A stretch of DNA of 64,000 nt from Granulosicoccus sp965214025 (GTDB lineage: Bacteria; Pseudomonadota; Gammaproteobacteria; Granulosicoccales; Granulosicoccaceae): positions 1 through 64,000 of the forward strand of contig CBDCAW010000053.1 in assembly GCA_965214025.1 (NCBI GenBank), in the 5' to 3' direction. Position numbers and translations under genes: made by a program. Positions 8,808 through 21,291 of this stretch are shown here, one piece after another. The stretch's first letter is position 1, and every line of letters starts with the position of its first letter. The notes beneath the pieces are model-generated. The model did not search any database, had not been told where the DNA came from, and worked only from the letters and a program-made list of their open reading frames with translations.

Positions 8808-8810
8808 TCG

Positions 8811-10047
8811 ATGAACGATAGATCATCAGCAGCGAGTGTCGAAAACCCACTGGTCCGCTTCGACTCCGTCTGCAAGCGCTTCGGCGGCGACACCATTCTC
8901 GATGGGGTCGATCTTGGTATACGCAAGGGCAGCTATTCGGTGTTGCTCGGTGGGCCGGCAAGTGGCAAGTCCACGTTGCTGCGCCTGCTCACGGGCCTGG
9001 AGAAACCAGATGCCGGGCGCATCACCTTGCGCGGTGAAGACGTCGTCTCGACCAGCCCCGGTGAACGCAACATCGGCTACGTGCCGCAGTCGTTCGCGCT
9101 CTACCCGCACTATAGCGTGTACGACAATATCGCCTATCCGCTGAAGCTTGCGCGCCACGCCGCGCTCGGCGATCGAGACGGCAGTGCACGAGGCGGCGAG
9201 AAAGCTGGGTATCGCCGACTTCCTGAAGCAGAAGCCGGATCAGCTCTCCGGCGGGCAGAAACAGCGTGTGGCCATCGCCCGCGGCATGGTCAAGGACACC
9301 GACATCTTCATTCTCGATGACCCGCTTACCGGTCTCGACTTCAAGCTGCGTGAGCAACTGTTCGATGATTTTCGCGCCATGCAGGCCGATCTCGGTGCAA
9401 CCTTCATCCACGCCACCTCCGATACCCTCGAGGCTCAGATGCTCGCGCAAGACATACATGTACTCGATGGCGGGCGTATCGTCGAGGCTGGCGATTTCGA
9501 AACGATCTTCGATCAGCCACGCCATGTACGTTCGATGGCCCTGCTCGGCTACCCGAAAGCGAATTTGCTGCCCGCGACCTATGAGGCGGGTGTGGTCAGA
9601 ACGCCCTGTTTCGACCTTCCGGCCGATGGTCTCGATACATCGGGCCAATGCCAGGTCGCGATTCGTCCGCAGCATCTGTGGCTGGCCGCAGCGGATACCA
9701 CGCCGGTCAGCGACACGACCGCACTTACCTTCAGTGCCGAACTCACGCTGATCGAAAACCTCGGCGGCGAGTTCGTCGCCTATCTGCAAGCCGGTGAGCA
9801 ACTGCTTTCGGCCGTGCTGCGGCACGATGAACGCGGCAGGCTTGTCGAAGGGCCTGTGAACGTGAGCATCGAGCGTGAACAGGTCGTGCTCTATGAGCTG
9901 CACAGTGGCAAGCGTATCGAGGCATGGCATCGCGCAGGCGGTGCCCTGCAGCAGGCGCGGCACGGGATGGCAGGTACGGGGAAATCCGAGGAAGTCGAGG
10001 ATCCGCCACCAGAGCGATCCATCCGAGGGAGCACGCCCGATGGCTGA
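8811..10047 (+). CDS. ABC transporter ATPase 1, MalK-like with altered Walker B and H-loop (frameshifted as given)
   Basis: The Walker A motif is GGPASGKST (residues 47-55), Q-loop VPQSFALYPH, signature LSGGQKQR (canonical), Walker B IFILDDPLTGLD and a switch region HATSDTLEAQ. The catalytic Glu after Walker B is Asp, and the switch His of the usual VTHDQ is Ser. A C-terminal TOBE-like regulatory region follows (VAIRPQHLWLA). The frame changes at the GG at 9168-9169; removing one G joins LKLARHAAL to AIETAVHEAARKLG. The corrected length of about 411 residues is longer than usual because of a low-complexity tail after KRIEAWHRAG, which overlaps the next gene by 8 bp. It presumably pairs with ATPase 2. 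Confidence 0.85.
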
Positions 10048-11144
10048 GATCCGTCTGGAGAAGCTGCAGAAGAGTTTCGGCAAGGGCAAGGGCAGTACAG
10101 TTGCCGTGGCCAGCCTCGACGAGCATTTTTCACGTTCCAGCGTGACCTGCCTGCTGGGCCCTTCCGGCTGCGGCAAGACCACGCTCATGCGCATGATCGC
10201 AGGGCTGGAATACCCCACCAGCGGTGAGATCTACTTCGATGACGAGCGGGTTACGAACCTGTCGCCGAGTGCACGCAACATCGGCATGGTGTTCCAGTAT
10301 CCGGTGGTGTACCGCGGCATGGATGTCTTCGGTAATGTCGAACTGCCGCTGAAGGAGATCAAGGGCCTGTCGCGTCAGGATCGCAAGCGGCGGGTGGAGG
10401 GCGTGCTGGAGTCTCTCGATCTGAGCGAGCGCAGCAGCAGCTCCGTCGATCAGCTCGATAACGGCACCCTGCAGAAGGTCGCGGTGGCGCGCGCCCTCGC
10501 GCGGCGGCCCCCGTATCATCCTGTTCGATGAGCCGATCACGAACGTGGACGCCGAATCGCGCGTGCAGCTGAAGATCGCTCTCAAGCGGCTCAGCCGCCA
10601 GCATGAGCAGACCATCGTCTACGTCACCCATGATCAGACCGAAGCGATGACGCTGGCCGATGACATCGCCCTGATGCGCGACGGCCGGTTCATGCAGCGC
10701 GGCACTCCGGATGAGGTGTACGACAGCCCGCAGACGCGATTCGGTGGCTGGTTTCTCGGCAACCCCGGGATGAACTTCGTGCCGCACAAGGTCGTCGACG
10801 GGTACCTGCAGGTGCCACTGTTCAGCGAGCCACGAGCGGTGAACACCACCGGGCATGAGGTGCTGGTCGGTGTACGACCCGAACGCCTGAAGGTGCTGCG
10901 TGCGCCGCAGCCGGGAGCCGTGCAGGCCGAGATCGTTCATCGGGCCATCGTCATCGGTGGCCAGCATCTGCTCACGCTGCGGGTGAACGGCCAGAGCGTC
11001 AAGGCCAAGCTCAAGCCCTCGGAGCTGAATGCAGGTCAATCGGTGTGGCTGCTCGTACCGTGGGGGTCGGTCATGCTGTTCGACGAATCAGGGGCAGCGG
11101 CTGCGCACAGCCACCTCACCCTAGGGAAACATCAAGCATGGTAG
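10040..11144 (+). CDS. ABC transporter ATPase 2, MalK-like with degenerate signature motif (frameshifted as given)
   Basis: About 367 residues after correction. Walker A GPSGCGKTT, Q-loop MVFQYPVVYRG, Walker B IILFDEP and H-loop YVTHDQTEA are all canonical. The signature motif is not: where LSGGQ should be, the protein reads LDNGTLQKVAVARALAR. A TOBE-type C-terminal part follows (LVGVRPERLKVLR). An extra C in the run at 10508-10512 breaks the frame between ALARRP and RIILFDEP. The start ATG at 10040 lies inside the end of ATPase 1, and its stop overlaps the dhaK start. The defects complement those of ATPase 1, as expected for an asymmetric heterodimer. Confidence 0.87.
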
Positions 11145-12141
11145 ATCTCGTCAACGACCCTGTCGACTTCAAGGAAGACTTCATCACCGGGTTGTCGGCC
11201 GCCCACGAGCGCTACCTCCGGCGGGTGCCGAATGCCGCGGGTGTGATGGCCCATGGCATACCGAAGCCGGGCCGTGTCGCCGTCATCAACGGGGGTGGTT
11301 CGGGTCATTATCCGACGTTCGCCGGCATCGTCGGAGAAGGCATGATGAGTGCGTCGGTGATCGGCGACGTGTTCACCAGCCCATCGGGCGAACAGGTTTA
11401 TCGCGTCGCGAAAGCCTGCGATGGCGGTGCCCGGCGTGCTGTTCTGTTACGGGCAACTACTCGGGCGACGTGATGAACTTCGACATGGCCGCGATGCGGC
11501 TGGCGGACGACGGCATCGCTGCCGAGACGGTGCTGGTGACCGACGACGTCGCCTCCGGCGGCCCCGATGAACGTCACGAGCGGCGCGGCGTCGCCGGCGG
11601 TTTCTACGTGTACAAGTGCGTGGGTGCAAGTGCGGCACGTGGCGACGATCTTGCCACGATCAAGCGTATCGGCGACAAGGCCAACAGCCAGCTACGTACC
11701 TACGGTGTGGCCTTCGATGGTTGCACGTTGCCGGGGCAGGCCGATCCGCTGTTCAGCGTCGAGCCGGGCAAGATGGAAATGGGCCTGGGCATTCACGGCG
11801 AGCCGGGTGTGGAGATCGGATCATTGCGTACGGCCGATGAGATCGCCGGGCTGATGCTGGAACGAATACTTGCCGACAAGCCCGACGGCGCAGGCGGGCG
11901 AGCGGCCGTGCTGGTGAACTCGCTCGGCCGTACAAGCCCCGAAGAGCTGTTTGTGCTGTACGGCAGTGTGCAGCGCCGGCTCCAGGGTGAGGTCGACATC
12001 TATCGCCCGATCGTCGATCAGGTGGTCACCTCGCTCGATATGGCAGGCTGTTCATTGACGCTCCTCTGGCTCGATGAGGAACTTCAGGAATTGCTCGAGG
12101 CGCCTTGCTCGACACCCGCTTATACCCACGTGGGGGGCTGA
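11138..12141 (+). CDS. dhaK: Dihydroxyacetone kinase subunit DhaK-like (two frameshifts as given)
   Basis: The protein binds its keto-sugar covalently through a histidine, seen here in MGLGIHGEPG. Other family motifs are VAVINGGGSGHYPTFAG, SVIGDVFTSPSGEQVY and GNYSGDVMNFDMA. The frame leaves the sense sequence between 11430 (CCC, one C extra) and 11453 (GGG, one G extra); with both corrected the text reads GVLFCYGNYSGDVMNF and the protein has about 333 residues, normal for DhaK. It starts within the end of ATPase 2 and is followed 2 bp later by dhaL. DhaK-type kinases also act on other keto-sugars such as erythrulose, so the substrate is open. Confidence 0.87.
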
Positions 12142-12143
12142 TC

Positions 12144-12782
12144 ATGTCACTGACCACGATACGGACGATCTTCGACGAACTGCTGGCGGTCATCGAAGCC
12201 CACGAGAATGAACTGGGCAAGCTCGATGCGGTGGCAGGCGACGGTGATCACGGCATCGGCATGGTACGTGGGCTGAAAGCGGCATGCGAATCCCTGAGTG
12301 ACGCGGGCGGTATGCGCGATGTAAGTGACATGAGTGACGGCGAGGCCGTCGCGCATGCCGGTGCTGCCTTCTCGGATGCCGCAGGCGGCTCATCCGGCGC
12401 CCTGGTGGGTATCTTCATCATCACGATCGGTAACAAGCTGCCCGACAGCGTGAGCACACCTGGCGTACACGAAGCCATGCAGCTGGGCTTCGAGCGCATG
12501 AAGGCGCTGGGCAAGGCCGAGCCGGGGCAGAAGACGATGCTCGATACCCTGCATCCGTTTCTGGCGGCACTGAAAGCGAGCGCTGGGAAAGACCTGCCGG
12601 CAGCTTGGCACAGCGCCATGTCGGCAGCGGCCAGGGGAATGGAGGCGACGAAGACGATGCCGGCCGCAAAAGGCCGGGCGTCGAAGCTCGGAGACCGGAG
12701 CCTGGGCCATGCTGACCCGGGAGCGGTGTCGATGCACTACCTGCTGCAGGCGGTCAGTGACGTCCTGAACCGTGAACCATGA
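12144..12782 (+). CDS. dhaL: Dihydroxyacetone kinase subunit DhaL-like
   Basis: A 212-residue nucleotide-binding subunit. The metal/ADP-binding aspartates lie in LDAVAGDGDHGIGM; AAGGSSGALVGIF, TMLDTLHPF and GRASKLGDRSLGHADPGAVS complete the family signature. In PTS-linked systems DhaL carries ADP as a cofactor and receives phosphate from DhaM; in ATP-dependent systems DhaL-like domains bind ATP. No dhaM is present in this window. The gene begins 2 bp after dhaK and is intact. Together with DhaK it would phosphorylate a short keto-sugar brought in by the upstream importer. Confidence 0.9.
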   Translation: MSLTTIRTIFDELLAVIEAHENELGKLDAVAGDGDHGIGMVRGLKAACESLSDAGGMRDVSDMSDGEAVAHAGAAFSDAAGGSSGALVGIFIITIGNKLPDSVSTPGVHEAMQLGFERMKALGKAEPGQKTMLDTLHPFLAALKASAGKDLPAAWHSAMSAAARGMEATKTMPAAKGRASKLGDRSLGHADPGAVSMHYLLQAVSDVLNREP

Positions 12783-12851
12783 GCCGTGAAGTGCAGGTCG
12801 TGGGCACCGTCTCGGCGTGATGGCTGAGTACCTGCTCGACAACGCAAGTCG

Positions 12852-13977
12852 GTGACTCGCCTGGGCATAGGCATTGTCGGCAGCGGCTACATGGGCAAGT
12901 TGCACAGCGTGGCCATGCAGTCGGTGGGTGCTGTCTTCAATACCGCCCTGCGCCCGGAGTTGGCCATGCTGTGCGCCACCACGCAGGAAGGTGCCGCCGA
13001 GAAGGCCCGCGCCCTCGGCTTCCAGCGTTCCACGGCCGACTGGCGTGAGCTGGTCGCTGATCCCGCAGTCGATGCGGTCGTCATCGCCTCGCCGCAGCAC
13101 ACTCATCAGGAGATCGCACTGGCTGCCATCGGGCAAGACAAGCCGGTTTTGTGTGAGAAGCCGATGGGCGTGTCGCTGGCAGAGAGCTTGACGATGGCCG
13201 ACGCGGCCGAGAGCGCCGGTATCGTCAACATGGTCGGGTTCAATTACATGCGCACGCCCGCTTCGCAATTTGCCCGGCGGCTGATCGCGGATGGAGAGAT
13301 CGGCGACATCAGTTTTTTCCGCGGCGAGCACACGGAAGACTTCTATGCCGACCCGCAGGCTCGCGCCACCTGGCGAACTCGCGGCCGTGCCAACGGCACG
13401 ATGGGGGATCTGGCATCGCACATGATCAATGCAGCACTGGCTCTCGTCGGGCCGATCGATGCCCTGTGTGCGGATGTGCAGACGGTCCATGCATCACGGC
13501 CGTCCACCGACAACCCCTCCGAGTGAACCGGTGACCAACGATGACCAGGCTCAGTTCATCTGCCGCTTCAGCCGGGGTGCGATGGGGCATCTGATGTTCA
13601 GCCGTGTGGCCACCGGCCGCAAGATGGGTTACGCCTACGAAGTGTACGGTTCGAGTGGTGCCATTCGATTCGATCAGGAAGATCAGAACGCCCTGTGGTT
13701 GTACCGCATGAGCGACGATGAGGCCGAGCAGGGGTTTCGCAAGATTCTGACGAACCCGGCGCATCCCGACTACCGGCATTTCTGCCAGGGGCCGGGGCAT
13801 GGCACCGGCTATCAGGATCAGCTCATCATCGAAGCTCGTGATTTCCTGCTGGCCATCGAGCAGGGCCGGCCACGCTGGCCAACCTTCAGGGACGGCTACC
13901 ACGTCAACGCCGTCATCGAAGCTACCTGGCATTCGTTCGACAGCAAGCGTTGGGTGAACATCAACAACTTTACGTGA
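12852..13977 (+). CDS. Gfo/Idh/MocA-family NAD(P)-dependent dehydrogenase (frameshifted as given)
   Basis: The N-terminal Rossmann motif is GIGIVGSGYMGKLHS, followed by VVIASPQHTHQEIALAA and the family's catalytic-lysine motif CEKPMGVSLAES. The C-terminal substrate domain contains GTMGDLASHMINAAL and YEVYGSSGAIRFDQEDQNAL. A C run at 13514-13517 holds one base too many; correcting it joins RPSTDNP to PSEPVTNDDQAQF and gives about 374 residues. The frame starts with GTG at 12852, some 70 bp after dhaL. Members oxidise sugars, inositols or sugar acids; here it probably prepares the substrate for, or acts beside, the DhaKL kinase. The exact substrate is unknown. Confidence 0.85.
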
Positions 13978-14289
13978 CGATTGAAGTGCCGCTTCACGGC
14001 CGTTCTATTGCCGAAAGGACCGAGCAGAAGGATCACTCGGCGGAAATGGTCATCGTTACGTCGGGATCATTCATGGGGCGACGAATAACCGGTGGCTTTG
14101 GTGGGCCAGGACCTGTCAACTGACAACCTATGCACGCTGAGTTCTGTGCGCTGACTCCCGCTTCATCCCCTGTACTGTCAGTGCGGTAGATCCACGTCCC
14201 GGTTGTGAATCAAGCCGTTCGCAAAGTCGCCGACACCTTGAGCAGTCGAGGGTCTCATCAGGCAGGGCTGTGCGCAAACGCGGTGTTCA
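13978..14289. other. 312-bp intergenic region
   Basis: I see no gene. A short hairpin (TGAAG/CTTCA around a 5-nt loop, about 13981-13996) follows the dehydrogenase stop but lacks a T tract. The rest must hold the promoter of the GGDEF/EAL gene, which I cannot pin down. Confidence 0.5.
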
Positions 14290-16668
14290 ATGCAAGGTAG
14301 CGAGCGCCGCGTACCGTTTGCGGCCTGTGGGCTCATGAGCCTGCCGAATGAATCGAGGGCTCGGTCGCCGGTCGCCTCGAGCGCTCGTTCTGCAAGCCGG
14401 CTGCCCGGCCAACTGCCCGGTCAGTTGCCCGACCAGCTCCCTGGCATAGCCGAGCTGTTGCAGGAACGTGAGTGGCTGCTCAGCGAGAATCGGCGTCTTG
14501 ATCGGCTCGCCACCCTCGACCCGTTGACGGACGTGCTCAACCGTCGTGCCTTCTTTGAGCTGTTCGAAGCTCTCTTCAGTGTGGCGAAGCGTGACGGAAC
14601 CCCACTCGGCTGCATGATGGTCGACATCGACTACTTCAAGTCGGTGAACGACACGTTCGGGCATGCGCTGGGCGATATCATCATCCACCATGTGGCCAAA
14701 GTGATGGCTCAGTTCGCAGGCGACGGTGGCATCGTGGCGCGTCTGGGTGGCGAGGAGTTCTGCCTGCTGATACCCGGGCACGACGAGGCGGCCACGATGA
14801 AAACGGCCGAACAGGTACGCAGTCACATCGAGTCGGGTCGTGATGCGAGCTTCGCGGACCAGCTGGGCGTGACGGCCAGCGTCGGGGTGTCGGCGCTGCC
14901 TGCCCGTGCGCAGACCACGCATCAGTTGATCGAGTTGGCCGACAAGGCCCTGTATCTCGCCAAGGACCGCGGCCGCAACCGGGTGGTCGGTCACGAAACC
15001 GATACCCATCAGCGGCTCGCCGCCGTCGCGGCGCTTGCCGGTGAGGAAGCCGACTCTCAGGCCGTCGCTGAGCTCGATGATGAGCCCGGTATCGATTCGA
15101 CATCAGTCGTCGCGAAGCCGGTAGGCCGCGGCCACGAAACGCAGGCGTCTCGCTCACCGCGTTCGGCCGGCACGCGGCGCAGACGTGACGACACGTCTGC
15201 GGTGGTCGGTGCCCGCATCATCGTGGAACACGATGCAGCGCCCAGCGAGCGACAGTTGCTGTTGCACGAGATCGAGGCAGCGGTATCCAGAGCGGGCCAT
15301 GTACAGGATCTCATGGCGATTCTGGTGCTCGATTCCCGCCCGATGCTGACCATTGCCCGGCAGCTGGACGGGGACCTCGGCTCGCGGCTGTGCGCCGCCC
15401 TGGTGGGGCGTCTGGGCAATCTGATGCGCACGCGCGATGTGGTATCCCAGTCATCACGGTTGAGCCATGTCGGGGATATCGCCGATCCGGGCGCGGATGA
15501 ACACTCATTGGCCATATTGGTGAACGATATCGACCGGGTGGAGAGTGTGCCGATCATTATCGAACGGGTCCTGTCGGTCTATCGTCAACCGATCATGATA
15601 GACGGTTTCGAATACCGGCTGGAGACGGCGATCGGAATCAGTGTGTTCGGCGTCGATGGTGACTGTGGTCCGCAGCTGTTGTCCGAAGCCATGCAGGCCA
15701 GCCGGCAGGCGCGGTTGTCGGGCGAGATCAATGGCTACCGGTTCGCCTGCCCGGCGATGGATGAGGAGGCCAGACGCAAGTTACGTCTGCAAAGCGACCT
15801 TGGTCTGTCGATGGATCGCGATGAGCTTGCCGTGGTGTATCAGCCGAAGCTTGACCTCGTCTCCGGCCTCGTGCTCGGTTTCGAGACTCTGCTGCGCTGG
15901 GACCATCCGGGTTTCGGTCGTGTGTCGCCGGCGGAATTTATCAGCCTGGCCGAGAAGTCCGGCTTGATCAAAGCGATCAGCCAGTGGGTGTTACGCAAGG
16001 CGGCCGAGCAACAGCGTCAGTGGCAGGATGAAGGTTTGCCGACGTTGCCGATCGCGATCAACATATCGGCTGTGGAGCTGCAGGACGAGCGTACGGCACC
16101 GGCGTTTCTGGACATAGTCGGTAAGTTCGGACTCGAGCCAAGCCTGTTCGAACTGGAAATCACCGAATCGATGGGTATCGAATCGCACGAGATCGCCAGA
16201 GGTACCCTGCAGATTCTGCGCGAAAGTGGTTTCAGCATCGCCATCGATGATTTCGGTACCGGATACGCCTCGTTGAACTACCTGCAGCAATTGCCGATCG
16301 ACCGGCTGAAGATCGATCGCTGCTTCGTCGACCAGCTCGGTGCCGACGAACGATCGATACGGGTGGTACGTGCCATCATCAGCCTGGGTGACAGCCTCGA
16401 CATGCGTGTGGTGGCCGAAGGTGTGGAAACACTGGAACAGCTACGTTTCCTGATCCGCGCTCAATGCGACGAGGTACAGGGCTACCTGCTGAGCCGCCCC
16501 GTGGATGCCGAAAGGGCCACCGCCATGTTGCGCGATCCGCAGCGGCTCGCTGCGCTCATCATCGACGCCCGCCTGGCCCTGACCCATGAAGGCAGCCTGC
16601 CCCTGCTGAGGAAGGCTGAAGCCATACCGCCGGGGTATGCAGCCTTCAGGGCCACCGGTACATCGTGA
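14290..16668 (+). CDS. Cyclic di-GMP enzyme with GGDEF, degenerate GGDEF and EAL domains
   Basis: A 792-residue cytoplasmic protein with no membrane segment. The first GGDEF domain has LATLDPLTDVLNRRAFFEL and an intact GGEEF active site (residues 153-157). A middle stretch (about 310-510) looks like the second half of a GGDEF domain that has lost its signature (YRLETAIGISVFGVDGD). The EAL domain keeps the metal and catalytic residues: FETLLRW (E532), NISAVEL, ELEITES, IDDFGTGYASL, LKIDRCFVD, VAEGVETLEQ and QGYLLSRP. So synthesis and breakdown of c-di-GMP are both possible. Residues 38-51 hold a QLPG repeat. Two start codons (14290, 14335) lack clear ribosome binding sites. Confidence 0.93.
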   Translation: MQGSERRVPFAACGLMSLPNESRARSPVASSARSASRLPGQLPGQLPDQLPGIAELLQEREWLLSENRRLDRLATLDPLTDVLNRRAFFELFEALFSVAKRDGTPLGCMMVDIDYFKSVNDTFGHALGDIIIHHVAKVMAQFAGDGGIVARLGGEEFCLLIPGHDEAATMKTAEQVRSHIESGRDASFADQLGVTASVGVSALPARAQTTHQLIELADKALYLAKDRGRNRVVGHETDTHQRLAAVAALAGEEADSQAVAELDDEPGIDSTSVVAKPVGRGHETQASRSPRSAGTRRRRDDTSAVVGARIIVEHDAAPSERQLLLHEIEAAVSRAGHVQDLMAILVLDSRPMLTIARQLDGDLGSRLCAALVGRLGNLMRTRDVVSQSSRLSHVGDIADPGADEHSLAILVNDIDRVESVPIIIERVLSVYRQPIMIDGFEYRLETAIGISVFGVDGDCGPQLLSEAMQASRQARLSGEINGYRFACPAMDEEARRKLRLQSDLGLSMDRDELAVVYQPKLDLVSGLVLGFETLLRWDHPGFGRVSPAEFISLAEKSGLIKAISQWVLRKAAEQQRQWQDEGLPTLPIAINISAVELQDERTAPAFLDIVGKFGLEPSLFELEITESMGIESHEIARGTLQILRESGFSIAIDDFGTGYASLNYLQQLPIDRLKIDRCFVDQLGADERSIRVVRAIISLGDSLDMRVVAEGVETLEQLRFLIRAQCDEVQGYLLSRPVDAERATAMLRDPQRLAALIIDARLALTHEGSLPLLRKAEAIPPGYAAFRATGTS

Positions 16669-16741
16669 TTCCCGGAACGTACCGGTAGCGACCCACGGCT
16701 GCCTTGGCGCGAGTCGGGTGAGGCGCGTTCGGACAGGGGCA

Positions 16742-17329
16742 TCAAGGCTCGTCACGCATCGACCTCACCCGTTGCGCCAGTTCGGCCACATGTTCATCGT
16801 CGAAGCCATGATCGACCAGCGCATCCGCGAGCCGTAACAGATAATCCCGATTGCTGCCGCTGGGACCATGGCTTGCGGCGATCTGGCGTGCCATGGCTTC
16901 CGCCGATGCAGCACCCAGCCAGGCGGGGTTACCGACACCGGCGATGTAGGTGATGCCATCAGCGCTTGCCGCATCGTCGAATCGCAGAGGCAACCCGACC
17001 CGCCGGTAGCCGTTCTGCTCACGAAGATCGAGTTGCCCGAAGACTTCATGCAGGGTGGCTCCGTCGATACGATAAGCCATGCCACTGCAGCAAGTGCCGG
17101 CGGCGGGCACCAGCGTGACCACGCGACCGGGCGCCTGCGGTGTGCCGCGATGATCGTGTGAGCCTTGCCAGAAACGGCGCTGCCAGCCATCGACCACGGC
17201 GGTGCGCCTCTCCAGCCAGTCGAAGCCCGGGCGCCAGATAAGTGAACCGTAACCGAATATCCAGTGGTTCCGGCCGCCGTTTTCGCCGGCTTCGGCACGC
17301 TGCTCGATAGGGGAGTCACTCTTTGCCAT
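16742..17329 (-). CDS. chaC: ChaC-like gamma-glutamylcyclotransferase
   Basis: A 195-residue protein of the ChaC type, which cleaves glutathione to 5-oxoproline and Cys-Gly. The substrate loop HWIFGYGSLIW near residue 25 and LDLREQNGYRRVGLPL around residue 100, which carries the catalytic glutamate region, are diagnostic. The length fits the family. It converges with the GGDEF/EAL gene and is divergent from metH, with about 250 bp between the starts. Neighbourhood with metH (both sulfur-compound metabolism) is suggestive only. Confidence 0.88.
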   Translation of the reverse strand: MAKSDSPIEQRAEAGENGGRNHWIFGYGSLIWRPGFDWLERRTAVVDGWQRRFWQGSHDHRGTPQAPGRVVTLVPAAGTCCSGMAYRIDGATLHEVFGQLDLREQNGYRRVGLPLRFDDAASADGITYIAGVGNPAWLGAASAEAMARQIAASHGPSGSNRDYLLRLADALVDHGFDDEHVAELAQRVRSMRDEP

Positions 17330-17496
17330 GCCCGCATGGTGGCACGACTCCCGGGTACGTGCACCGGAGTGTTCACACCCGCGTTATCTCCGGTGGCTTT
17401 TCCACGGGCAAATGATGCTGAACCCATCGCTGTCATGTGGAAGGGCCACTGGAACGACTGGCCGGAGTCTTGCTGTATCAGAGTCTGTAAGGAGCT

Positions 17497-17518
17497 CATA
17501 TAAGGATATCCTTATATG
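17497..17518. promoter_or_regulatory. 22-bp perfect palindrome upstream of metH
   Basis: The core ATATAAGGATATCCTTATAT is perfectly self-complementary and is extended by one C-G pair at each end. It lies 63 bp before the metH start and overlaps the best -35 position for a -10 element TAGGAT at 17535-17540. It matches neither MetJ boxes (AGACGTCT) nor MetR sites (TGAA-N5-TTCA). An A+T-rich palindrome centred on GATATC ahead of metH would suit an ArsR-family SahR-type repressor; that assignment is inference. Confidence 0.7.
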
Positions 17519-17580
17519 TTTATATGAAGCGTGCTAGGATGATGTGATCCCGGCCTAAGCCTCAACCATCGAATCCCACC

Positions 17581-21279
<3,699 letters not shown>

Positions 21280-21291
21280 AGGCCGCTCATG

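Noticed and set aside
7663..13977. Treating the interrupted transporter and DhaK genes as pseudogenes
   Set aside because: Each break is a one- or two-base change in a G/C run, with conserved sequence on both sides and normal corrected lengths; sequence error is the simpler explanation.
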